A stretch of 23,467 nucleotides of DNA from a virus, in the IMG/VR virus record IMGVR_UViG_3300046048_000188, positions 1 to 23,467 of that record, one strand, 5' to 3'. Each line of letters starts with the position of its first letter. The stretch's first letter is position 1. Made by a program: the position numbers and the translations under genes. Below are positions 1 to 5,667 of the stretch, piece by piece. The notes under the pieces are model-generated. The model worked only from the letters and a program-made list of their open reading frames with translations. It searched no databases and was not told the DNA's origin.

Positions 1-16
1 AGCGAAAGATGTGACA

Positions 17-39
17 TAACGTGATGGTACATTACGTTA
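17..39. repeat. 23-bp imperfect inverted repeat
   Basis: The arms TAACGTGATG (17-26) and CATTACGTTA (30-39) are inverted complements with one mismatch, separated by 3 bp. It lies about 110 bp upstream of the first candidate promoter and differs in sequence from the CCTTAACATGTTAAGG family, so it may be a separate regulator site. Function is unknown. Confidence 0.45.
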
Positions 40-147
40 AATACCCACAAGCTCCAATGCGCCGAGCGTGATTATGTAACATTCACATGGCACGTGGCAG
101 ACTGTCGGATTTCTTTACAGCATTGAATCGTTGAGAACACTGGGGAT

Positions 148-176
148 TTGACATAGACCGGGGGTTATGCTAGCGT
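148..176 (+). promoter_or_regulatory. Candidate early promoter P1 (sigma70 type, extended -10)
   Basis: A consensus -35 TTGACA (148-153) is followed after 17 bp by TAGCGT (171-176), a poor -10, but a TG dinucleotide at 168-169 supplies an extended -10. Predicted start is near 183. The operator palindrome at 207-222 would lie about 25 nt into the transcript. The promoter would drive the gene at 487 through a leader of about 300 nt. Inferred from motif and spacing only. Confidence 0.45.
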
Positions 177-206
177 GTGTGTGTCGGGATTCTTTACACT
201 TCCGTA

Positions 207-222
207 CCTTAACATGTTAAGG
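207..222. promoter_or_regulatory. Operator-like palindrome copy 1
   Basis: Perfect 16-bp palindrome CCTTAACATGTTAAGG, about 25 nt downstream of the predicted start of promoter P1. First of 11 copies in the window. Confidence 0.8.
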
Positions 223-269
223 CTATGCGGAAACCTCAATAGAATCAGACACTTGCAATGTTGGCACGC

Positions 270-293
270 GTCCTGCATACTCTTGGGCAGGAC
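270..293 (+). other. Leader hairpin
   Basis: GTCCTGC (270-276) and GCAGGAC (287-293) form a perfect 7-bp stem around a 10-nt loop in the presumed leader of the first gene. There is no U-run after it, so it is not an intrinsic terminator. It could stabilise the leader or be part of a regulatory RNA fold. Confidence 0.35.
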
Positions 294-486
294 ACAATGC
301 ACCCATCCGCGCGGAAGGCAACGCGCGAGCGCGATCCCGGTTCCGGCCGGGTAGCTTGACCCGACGTTCTTTAACAAAATGCAGCACAAGGTAGACCGCG
401 CGCGCGGAATGGCGCGTTGCGGCTCTCTGTGGCTATCGGGTAGCAATTCCGCTATGCCGATACGTACAAACCACTCGGAGTACATT

Positions 487-1107
487 ATGTCTACTTTCAA
501 AAAGTCGATCCTGTCGAAACTCCACGCTTTCGCGACGGCGCAGCACAAGGCGGACGAAACGGCCCGCACTGCGTTCCGGTCACTGGTAGCGGCGGCGATC
601 GTGGCCAAGACTGAGGATGTGTTCTCGCAACACGTCACCGAGTTTTACCGCGAGATTCGCGAGAACGTGGACGGTTTCGCTGAGTCAATCGGCGCCGAAA
701 AAGGCGAGAACGGTTTCACCGTTCCCGGCTCGATCATGGCGCAGGTTTCTCAGGTAAAACGCGCCCTCAAGCTAGGCGTGGACCTCGGAACCGAAAAGGC
801 GCCGAAAGGTCCGGGAGAGGTCCGCAAGGCGACCTCGGAAGCCGCAAAAAAGGCGCAGCCGACAGACGCGGCAGACGCGGCAGACGCGGGCACACTGAGT
901 CTCACGCCAGCACAGCAAGAGGATCTGCGGATTCGCACTGCTGCACTGGATGCGCTCAGGGACGCGGAAAAGGCCATCAAGAACGCGGAAGGCAACACGC
1001 TCCGCGCGATGGTGGAAGCCGTGACCGAGTTCGCAGGCAACATGCTCGCGATTCTCGGTGAACCTTCGGAAGCCGACAGTGCCGACGATGTCGCAGACGC
1101 GGCGTGA
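487..1107 (+). CDS. Hypothetical early protein, Ala-rich (206 aa)
   Basis: Not recognised. The first gene of the window, read from candidate promoter P1 and closed by the strong terminator at 1145-1178, so it appears to be its own transcription unit and probably an early protein. The ATG at 487 is chosen because GGAG (477-480) sits 6 nt upstream; an in-frame ATG at 379 has no SD. The N-terminal part is basic and helical (MSTFKKSILSKLHAF), the middle has a short Asp-Ala-Ala repeat encoded by three tandem 9-bp units CAGACGCGG (863-889), and the C-terminal half is Ala/Glu-rich with likely long helices and an acidic end. No Cys-based or enzymatic motif is visible. It could be a soluble host-interaction or DNA-associated protein, but nothing shows this directly. 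Confidence 0.8.
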   Translation: MSTFKKSILSKLHAFATAQHKADETARTAFRSLVAAAIVAKTEDVFSQHVTEFYREIRENVDGFAESIGAEKGENGFTVPGSIMAQVSQVKRALKLGVDLGTEKAPKGPGEVRKATSEAAKKAQPTDAADAADAGTLSLTPAQQEDLRIRTAALDALRDAEKAIKNAEGNTLRAMVEAVTEFAGNMLAILGEPSEADSADDVADAA

Positions 1108-1118
1108 CGCGTAGGGCG

Positions 1119-1134
1119 CCTTAACACGTTAAGG
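1119..1134. promoter_or_regulatory. Operator-like palindrome copy 2 (variant centre)
   Basis: CCTTAACACGTTAAGG has one central change from the canonical form. Flanking CG and CG extend the symmetry to 20 bp (1117-1136). It lies between the stop of the first gene and its terminator, with 10 nt separating it from the terminator stem. Confidence 0.7.
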
Positions 1135-1144
1135 CGACATAAGA

Positions 1145-1178
1145 GGGCGGGAGCCGAAAGGCTCTCGCCCTTTTTTTT
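1145..1178 (+). terminator. Rho-independent terminator after first gene
   Basis: An 11-bp stem (1145-1155 with 1160-1170, one G-U pair) is capped by a GAAA tetraloop and followed by eight T (1171-1178). This is a textbook intrinsic terminator for the gene at 487-1107. Confidence 0.93.
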
Positions 1179-1301
1179 CGCCTTTCGCGCGCGCATTATG
1201 TCATCACGCCCGGTTCTTTTGATCTTCGCGCGGGCGCGCGTGGATTGCCGGGAGCGGTCTAAGGGTGCCGTAAATTTCAGGGGGGGTTCTAAACAGGCCG
1301 C

Positions 1302-1330
1302 TTGCTATTATGTGAAATACGTGTTATAAT
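1302..1330 (+). promoter_or_regulatory. Near-consensus sigma70 promoter P2
   Basis: TTGCTA (1302-1307), 17-bp spacer, perfect TATAAT (1325-1330). Predicted start near 1337, which places the operator 1373-1388 about 36 nt downstream. This is the best promoter in the window and the likely entry point for the array starting at 1411, recognised by host RNA polymerase. Confidence 0.7.
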
Positions 1331-1372
1331 AGTCGGGTAAGTGGGAATTCGCCGTCCTTGCCCATTTGCGAT

Positions 1373-1388
1373 CCTTAACATGTTAAGG
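1373..1388. promoter_or_regulatory. Operator-like palindrome copy 3
   Basis: Perfect CCTTAACATGTTAAGG between promoter P2 and the first gene of the long array, ending 22 nt before its ATG. Confidence 0.85.
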
Positions 1389-1410
1389 TCGGCTCGCTAG
1401 GGGAAATAAA

Positions 1411-1509
1411 ATGAACGCTATCTGGTGGCTTTTGGTCTGGTGTGCAGTGTCGGTCCCGGCGTCACTGTTCATTGGTGCTTTCATCCGCTACGGGAGCGGT
1501 GAGGACTGA
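1411..1509 (+). CDS. Small membrane protein (32 aa)
   Basis: Very short gene with a good SD (AGGGGA, about 1399-1404) and an ATG at 1411. The product, starting MNAIWWLLVWCAVS, is one hydrophobic helix (roughly residues 3-25) ending in a short charged tail (RYGSGED). No family recognised. It is the first gene after promoter P2 and is followed after 3 nt by another tiny membrane protein, which suggests a co-translated pair. Evidence is start, SD, operon position and hydrophobicity only. Confidence 0.6.
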   Translation: MNAIWWLLVWCAVSVPASLFIGAFIRYGSGED

Positions 1510-1512
1510 GCC

Positions 1513-1647
1513 ATGGAGTTCATCCTGTTGCTGGTGCTGTTCATCCTGTTCCCACGGTTCACATTCTCAATGGTGGCACTCGTGCTAACAGTGGTGTTCG
1601 TGCTTCCGACGATCCTGCTCCTAGCCATGGCGCTAGGCTGGCTCTGA
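1513..1647 (+). CDS. Small hydrophobic membrane protein (44 aa)
   Basis: ATG at 1513 with GTGAGG (about 1500-1505) upstream, inside the end of the preceding tiny gene. Almost the whole product is hydrophobic, with two stretches (about residues 3-13 and 19-43) separated by Pro-Arg, so one or two membrane helices. No family recognised. It could be an early inner-membrane protein; nothing ties it to lysis. Confidence 0.6.
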   Translation: MEFILLLVLFILFPRFTFSMVALVLTVVFVLPTILLLAMALGWL

Positions 1648-1649
1648 CC

Positions 1650-2015
1650 GTGAGGCACGTTACGCGAACCGGGCGTGCGCTCAGGCACGGGCGCACGACC
1701 CGGAAATCCAAGGACGTGAAGCGGCCGGGGGTCAAACCCTTGCCGCTGCACTTGCAGTGCCATCCGCAATACCTCCACCGCACGCCCATACATCCGGGCT
1801 GTGCGACGTTCGAGAATCAGGTGGGCGGGCTGTTCGCTGTACAGCCGATGGCCGCCCTGTTGTACGGAATCGGGCGCGGGCTGCAATCGAGCGGTCCCGT
1901 GACCGTGGAAGTCGTGGGGAAGGGTACTTGGTACGCCCCTAACCTCACGTATGCTTGGGCGTGGAAACGCGCAGCCGAGCGAACCAAGCTGTACCGTGTC
2001 AACGTGTATCCTTAA
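1650..2015 (+). CDS. Hypothetical basic protein (121 aa)
   Basis: GTG start at 1650, 2 nt after the previous stop. No strong SD is seen, so coupling to the preceding gene is likely. The N-terminal 30 residues are rich in Arg/Lys/His; the C-terminal half (about residues 70-121) contains a Gly-rich hydrophobic segment (ALLYGIGRGL) and a Trp/Tyr-rich end. Not recognised. The TAA stop (2013-2015) lies inside the operator palindrome at 2010-2026, one of two genes that end within this element. Confidence 0.6.
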   Translation: MRHVTRTGRALRHGRTTRKSKDVKRPGVKPLPLHLQCHPQYLHRTPIHPGCATFENQVGGLFAVQPMAALLYGIGRGLQSSGPVTVEVVGKGTWYAPNLTYAWAWKRAAERTKLYRVNVYP

Positions 2016-2026
2016 CACTGTTAAGG
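2010..2026. promoter_or_regulatory. Operator-like palindrome copy 4 (17-bp variant)
   Basis: CCTTAACACTGTTAAGG has both arms intact with one extra C at the centre. It supplies the stop codon of the upstream gene and its right arm runs into the SD (AAGGGAAGGA) of the gene at 2039. Confidence 0.8.
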
Positions 2027-2038
2027 GAAGGAACTGAC

Positions 2039-2263
2039 ATGCCGGAAATCAAACCCAACCTCACTGCCAACGAAGCCGTGAAGATCGACTGCCTGTGCGG
2101 TCGCATCTTGGGGGACGTGGGCAGCATCCATGCCCGGATCAGCGCGGAGCAGGCGGACGGTCGTGTGGCGCCCATGTCGCACGAACTCGTGTCCATGCGT
2201 CGGTACGTCCGGGAGTTGCAGGACTCCGTGAGGGAGTTGTATCCTCACGCCTTCTTCAAGTGA
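2039..2263 (+). CDS. Hypothetical protein (74 aa)
   Basis: ATG at 2039, 12 nt after the operator whose right arm begins the SD. In-frame codons upstream to 1955 are rejected because they overlap the previous gene and lack an SD. The product (MPEIKPNLTANEAVKIDC...) is small, mixed-charge and probably helical, with two Cys near residues 18-20 and a C-terminal helix of RELQDSVRELY type. No family recognised. Confidence 0.7.
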   Translation: MPEIKPNLTANEAVKIDCLCGRILGDVGSIHARISAEQADGRVAPMSHELVSMRRYVRELQDSVRELYPHAFFK

Positions 2264-2272
2264 GGGAGTGCC

Positions 2273-2482
2273 GTGACCCGTCGAGTCCGAATCAGGCGCA
2301 ATACGTGGGAGCGCACCCGGCGCCCGCGTAATTGGTCGCCCTACCTGTTCTACGACGATTCGCCCGTGGCACAGCATGTGCCGCGTCGCGACGCGCCCGT
2401 AGATGTTCCCCCGCTTGGCGTTGCGTGGGAGGAATACGAAGATGAGCAGCGCCTTAACATGTTAAGGAGCAAGCCATGGTAG
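2273..2482 (+). CDS. Hypothetical basic protein (69 aa)
   Basis: GTG start at 2273 preceded by GAGGGAG (2262-2268), which overlaps the previous stop. The N-terminus is strongly basic (TRRVRIRRNTWERTRRPRN) and the second half acidic. The C-terminal residues LNMLR are encoded by the operator at 2452-2467, and the gene overlaps the next start by 7 nt (its TAG is at 2480-2482, the next ATG at 2476). No family recognised; the basic N-terminus would allow nucleic-acid binding. Confidence 0.6.
   Translation: MTRRVRIRRNTWERTRRPRNWSPYLFYDDSPVAQHVPRRDAPVDVPPLGVAWEEYEDEQRLNMLRSKPW
2452..2467. promoter_or_regulatory. Operator-like palindrome copy 5
   Basis: Perfect CCTTAACATGTTAAGG, translated as LNMLR at the end of the upstream 69-aa gene. 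Its right arm forms part of the SD (AAGGAG, 2464-2469) of the gene at 2476. Confidence 0.85.
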
Positions 2483-3432
2483 ACGAAACTACCACCACAG
2501 AACCCCAGTATCTCGGAGTCCTGCCTCTCGTTCAGTACCGCTACCCGTGGGAGTTGTTGGCCGAGCGCCGCTACTACGGGGGGAACGCAATGTTCCAGAT
2601 CTGGCACCCTGCCTATTCGGTGTGGACGTTCAGCCTCAAGAAAGCCGGAGGGCACGTCGTCGATGCCGTGCTCGAAATGGCGGGAATCGGCCAGATGCTC
2701 TACGACTTCTGCGGCGGCGTTCTCACGTCATCCCCGTACATCGGGGTGTTCGAGGTCCCGGAGTTCGACCCGCGCAGCGTGTGGGCGAAGAACTGGCGCA
2801 GGGGCTGGTCGGCGTACACGCTCGGGAACGAGTTCCCGCCCACGGACAGGTCCAAGAGCCAAGTCGCCAACGAAACGGAGCGGCAAAAGCTGTTCTCGCT
2901 GCTCCCTGACTCCGAGAGCTTTATCGGGCCGGGACCGTTCACGATGGCGCAGATTCGCGAGATCGGGGCGAAGTCCATCTTCGGCTACCTAGCCGCGTTT
3001 GCCGGGGGGTCGATGAGGCGTGGAATCTTCGGGGCTGACAGGTACTCGCGCGATACCGAGTTGCGCGACGTGCTCAGGATCGGAGTCAAGAACCTACAGG
3101 GATGGTTCTGCAACGTCCCGCGCGTCGGGTTCTTCAAGCACGGCAGCGGGGAGCGCATTGCTGCGCGGTCCACGGCTTCCGGGAACAAGCGCGAGTGGCA
3201 GCACTGCTTTACTCCGGGTAACTACACTCCCGGACGCAGGTACCGCAACGCGAACTCGGGCGCCAGTGTTTCGATGACGGGCGCGATCCTGCCTGACATC
3301 TGGAGGGATCGCGCTTCCCCACAGTACGGGGTGGCCGAGGCTCTGGCTCGCTGCTCTACTACTGAGTGGATGAAGATGTCAACCGAGTGGTATGCGGGGC
3401 TCATGCCCCTTGATCTGCTTCACAACGGCTAA
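2476..3432 (+). CDS. Hypothetical protein, first gene of amidoligase cassette (318 aa)
   Basis: ATG at 2476 with a strong AAGGAG 6 nt upstream, overlapping an operator palindrome. Not recognised. The protein is rich in Trp, Tyr and Gly, has no signal peptide, and contains one moderately hydrophobic stretch near residues 60-85 (DAVLEMAGIGQMLYDFCGGV) that is more likely a buried helix than a membrane segment. The C-terminal third carries basic and aromatic residues (QHCFTPGNYTPGRRYRNANS). The gene lies directly before the phiEco32-type amidoligase in the same direction, both behind an operator copy, so a role in the same pathway is a reasonable inference. It could be a substrate, partner or separate enzyme. 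Confidence 0.8.
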   Translation: MVDETTTTEPQYLGVLPLVQYRYPWELLAERRYYGGNAMFQIWHPAYSVWTFSLKKAGGHVVDAVLEMAGIGQMLYDFCGGVLTSSPYIGVFEVPEFDPRSVWAKNWRRGWSAYTLGNEFPPTDRSKSQVANETERQKLFSLLPDSESFIGPGPFTMAQIREIGAKSIFGYLAAFAGGSMRRGIFGADRYSRDTELRDVLRIGVKNLQGWFCNVPRVGFFKHGSGERIAARSTASGNKREWQHCFTPGNYTPGRRYRNANSGASVSMTGAILPDIWRDRASPQYGVAEALARCSTTEWMKMSTEWYAGLMPLDLLHNG

Positions 3433-3449
3433 CCTTAACACTGTTAAGG
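3433..3449. promoter_or_regulatory. Operator-like palindrome copy 6 (17-bp variant)
   Basis: CCTTAACACTGTTAAGG, identical to the copy at 2010. It starts right after the TAA of the upstream gene, and its right arm runs into the SD AAGGAAGGAG (3446-3455) of the amidoligase gene. Confidence 0.8.
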
Positions 3450-3461
3450 AAGGAGATTACT

Positions 3462-4316
3462 GTGGCTCGCAAGAAAAAGGCTGCGATAACGATGGGCGCG
3501 GACCCGGAGTTTTTCGTGCGTCGAATCGACACTGGTGCTCCGCACCCGATCTGTGGTCTGCTCGGTGGGACCAAGGATCGCCCGAGAATGGTCGGGCACT
3601 ACGGGTTGCAAGAGGACAACGTGATGGCGGAGTTCAACATCCCGCCCGTCACGGACATCAATCTGTTCTCGGCCCACATCACCAGTGGCCGCAACACTGT
3701 GCTCTCGATCCTCAACTCGGAGCACGGTGGCATCTTCGAGATTGATCCCGCACCGTCACGCCTGTTTCCCTCGTTCCACCTGCGCTCGGAGCAGGCCAAC
3801 ATGTTCGGGTGCAGCCCGGACTTCGACGCTTACATGCTCGGCGCCCCGAATCCACGCATCCAGCCGCTTGAGTTGGAGCGCCCGGAGGGGTCGTGGAGAT
3901 TCTGTGGCGGGCACATCCACATCGGGTACAAGACAGTCGCGCCGGATCTCCCGGAGTACGTGGCTGCCATGTTCTGCGATCTGTTCCTCGGGATCGGCAT
4001 GGTCTCGAACAACTTCGACAAGCAGGGCGAGCGTCGCCGGTACTACGGGACGCCCGGCAGATTCCGCCCGACACCCTACGGGCTGGAGTACCGCACCCTG
4101 TCGAACTTCTGGACGCACAGCCCCATGATGGTCGAGACTGCCGGCTACTACGTGGATGCGTTCGGCAGGTTCATCGCTCACGGCGATGCGGCCATCAAGA
4201 AGTATTGGGCAGAGGTACCGTGGCAGGACGTGCGACGGGCAATCAGTGAGGAGCGAGCAGACCTAGCCCACTCGCTTGTCACCTACGTTCGCGGGCTGGG
4301 GATGGAGGAGCTCTAA
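3462..4316 (+). CDS. phiEco32-type COOH-NH2 ligase (amidoligase)
   Basis: Predicted ATP-dependent ligase of the glutamine synthetase/GCS fold that joins a carboxylate to an amine. Visible motifs: N-terminal GADPEFF (residues 12-18, acidic metal/ATP ligands D14 and E16), AEFN (E57), the HxH motif in GGHIHIG (149-155), and YGTPGRFRPTPYGLEYR (195-211), whose Arg residues would contact phosphates. The length (284 aa) and motif order fit the phage COOH-NH2 ligase family named after phiEco32. GTG start at 3462, 6 nt after AAGGAAGGAG. Its stop overlaps the next start (TAATG), so it is coupled to the GGCT-like gene. Conserved phage clusters of amidoligase with GGCT, GAT-II and ATP-grasp have been predicted to make or attach peptides; the substrate is unknown. 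Confidence 0.88.
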   Translation: MARKKKAAITMGADPEFFVRRIDTGAPHPICGLLGGTKDRPRMVGHYGLQEDNVMAEFNIPPVTDINLFSAHITSGRNTVLSILNSEHGGIFEIDPAPSRLFPSFHLRSEQANMFGCSPDFDAYMLGAPNPRIQPLELERPEGSWRFCGGHIHIGYKTVAPDLPEYVAAMFCDLFLGIGMVSNNFDKQGERRRYYGTPGRFRPTPYGLEYRTLSNFWTHSPMMVETAGYYVDAFGRFIAHGDAAIKKYWAEVPWQDVRRAISEERADLAHSLVTYVRGLGMEEL

Positions 4317-4714
4317 TGCCTATCCGGGTATTCGTCTACGGCACCCTCAAGCAGGGGCATGGGAACAATCGGTTGCTGGAGAACTCGAAGTTCCTCGGCC
4401 GTTGCTACATCGAGGGTCCGTGGAGACTCATCAACCTCGGAGCCTATCCGGGCCTCGTTGAGATCCCGAAGATCGAGTTCGCGAAGGTGCTCGGTGAGGT
4501 CTATCAGGTGGACTTGGACACCTTGCAGTCGCTCGACTGGCTGGAAGGACACCCGAGGTACTACCGACGGGACAAGGTGGCAACGCCGTGGAAGAACGCA
4601 TGGGCGTACTTCCTGCCCGAGGACTACATCGAGAAGTACCCACTCGTGGACAAGGTGTGGGAACCGAGCGATGTTGAGACCGAGTTCATGAGGGGCACGT
4701 CATGCGGTTTGTAG
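4316..4714 (+). CDS. Gamma-glutamylcyclotransferase-like protein (GGCT/AIG2 fold)
   Basis: Members of this fold release 5-oxoproline from gamma-glutamyl amines or cleave related amide links. Signatures: VFVYGTLKQGHGN (residues 5-17, the YGTL substrate loop), GEVYQVDLDTLQSLDWLEG with the probable catalytic Glu at residue 77, then HPRYYRR. At 132 aa it is a complete single-domain protein. The ATG overlaps the stop of the amidoligase gene by 1 nt. In this setting it most likely edits, recycles or trims the gamma-glutamyl-type bond made by the neighbouring ligases (inference). Highly confident on fold, less on substrate. Confidence 0.88.
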   Translation: MPIRVFVYGTLKQGHGNNRLLENSKFLGRCYIEGPWRLINLGAYPGLVEIPKIEFAKVLGEVYQVDLDTLQSLDWLEGHPRYYRRDKVATPWKNAWAYFLPEDYIEKYPLVDKVWEPSDVETEFMRGTSCGL

Positions 4715-5010
4715 CACACATCTGCATGAGGCCGAACGACGGCAAGCCCACGTTCACGGTCGAGACCGAGTTCGATGCAGACAACTGGCACGCTGCATGG
4801 CAGCACTGCATGGGACTTGGCACGAAGTTCAACGCTGTGGTACTATCCCACAGGCTGAACGCCAAGGACGAGGCGAAGGGAGCGGTCAAGTACCTGCCGC
4901 CCCCAGCCGCGCCCGCAAAGCCAGCGGAACCGACGGTGCCCGAGTGGGCAACGAAGGTGTCACTTGACCCCGTTGCGGTGCTACCGTGGCCCGCAACCTT
5001 AACATGTTAA
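4702..5010 (+). CDS. Hypothetical protein (102 aa)
   Basis: ATG at 4702 within the last 13 nt of the GGCT-like gene, with GAGGGG upstream. The first 65 residues look like a compact alpha/beta domain (RFVAHICMRPNDGKPTFTVE, then an aromatic helix), followed by a Pro/Ala-rich linker (about residues 66-82). The TAA stop (5008-5010) lies inside the operator at 4997-5012, so the last residues (LTC) are encoded by the palindrome. Not recognised. Overlap with the GGCT gene suggests co-translation with the cassette. Confidence 0.65.
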   Translation: MRFVAHICMRPNDGKPTFTVETEFDADNWHAAWQHCMGLGTKFNAVVLSHRLNAKDEAKGAVKYLPPPAAPAKPAEPTVPEWATKVSLDPVAVLPWPATLTC

Positions 5011-5012
5011 GG
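4997..5012. promoter_or_regulatory. Operator-like palindrome copy 7
   Basis: Perfect CCTTAACATGTTAAGG. It provides the TAA stop of the upstream 102-aa gene, and its AAGG begins the SD AAGGAGG (5009-5015) of the gene at 5020. Confidence 0.85.
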
Positions 5013-5019
5013 AGGATCC

Positions 5020-5667
5020 ATGCTCACCATCCCACGGGACGTGAACCCACGCGACATCGAGCAGTGGTGCAGCAGTGGCGTTGTCATGTATCAAACACCC
5101 GAAGCCACCCTTGCGGGATGGTACCTCGGGTGCACACCGTCACGGACGATCACGGTCATGCCGATAACCGGCGGGGAGCACGTGCTGGTTCCGGCCGCGC
5201 AGGTTGCCGTGCATTGGCCCATGTGCGGGAGCGTCAACATTCGGGGCAAGCCGTATGCGGCCCACGTGGAGCGGCTGACTCAGCGTCAGTACCGCAGGAC
5301 GTGGCACCGTGCGGGTGTCAAGGTCGTGATCCCTCGCGAGTGGGACGTGACCCGGCACATGTCCGGGATGATGCACACGCTGTCGCCGTCCGACACGGAG
5401 CTAGCGCTGGCCTGCTTCGAGCCTGAGTACCCGACGCTGGAGACTGCTCTCTCCATGCTGGACTCCGGCGATGTCGTGACGGTAGCGACAAGTCCGCGCC
5501 TCATCGTGGCGGGGGATGCGCTCGGCAAGCGCATGTTCTACTACAACGGGGAGTTGGCAGCCACGGCGACTGCTAACAACGAGTTGTTCCCGGTCGGGGA
5601 CGAGGCACTGGTTCGCCGCATCATCAAGCTCACGGAGGGACGGTATCATGCCCGCACGTATCGTTGA
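5020..5667 (+). CDS. Hypothetical protein between the two amidoligases (215 aa)
   Basis: ATG at 5020 closely behind AAGGAGG, which overlaps the operator. Not recognised. The sequence suggests a mixed alpha/beta soluble protein with a beta-rich first third (VVMYQTPEATLAGWYLG, RTITVMPITGG) and a basic stretch in the middle (RLTQRQYRRTWHRAG). There is no Cys cluster, signal peptide or membrane segment. The gene overlaps the second amidoligase by 20 nt, which suggests translational coupling and a role in the same pathway, perhaps as a partner or accessory domain. No enzymatic motif is visible. Confidence 0.75.
   Translation: MLTIPRDVNPRDIEQWCSSGVVMYQTPEATLAGWYLGCTPSRTITVMPITGGEHVLVPAAQVAVHWPMCGSVNIRGKPYAAHVERLTQRQYRRTWHRAGVKVVIPREWDVTRHMSGMMHTLSPSDTELALACFEPEYPTLETALSMLDSGDVVTVATSPRLIVAGDALGKRMFYYNGELAATATANNELFPVGDEALVRRIIKLTEGRYHARTYR

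Larger units (their letters stand above)
1..486. other. Non-coding early leader region
   Basis: No convincing gene is seen before 487. The stretch holds a 23-bp imperfect palindrome (17-39), a candidate promoter (148-176), one operator palindrome (207-222), a hairpin (270-293) and two related copies of a TTCTTTACA-type motif (about 105-119 and 184-198), with a looser third (367-375). An in-frame ATG at 379 could extend the first gene upstream, but it has no SD, so I treat the stretch as untranslated leader. Confidence 0.7.
1108..1410. other. Non-coding region between transcription units
   Basis: 303 bp without a gene. It contains, in order, a variant operator (1119-1134), a rho-independent terminator (1145-1178), a GC-rich stretch with no feature I can name (about 1180-1295), a near-consensus promoter (1302-1330) and a canonical operator (1373-1388). 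It divides the first gene from the long rightward gene array. Confidence 0.75.

Noticed and set aside
356-380. Possible promoter TTGACC plus AT-rich TTAACAAAAT
   Set aside because: The best -10 match (CAAAAT) is only 13 bp from TTGACC, and no fit exists at 16-18 bp.
379-486. N-terminal extension of the first gene from ATG 379
   Set aside because: No SD before 379; ATG 487 has GGAG at ideal distance, and the extension is Arg-rich and unconvincing.
863-889. Three tandem CAGACGCGG units
   Set aside because: Encodes an Asp-Ala-Ala run within a coding sequence; simple codon-level repeat rather than a CRISPR or iteron array.
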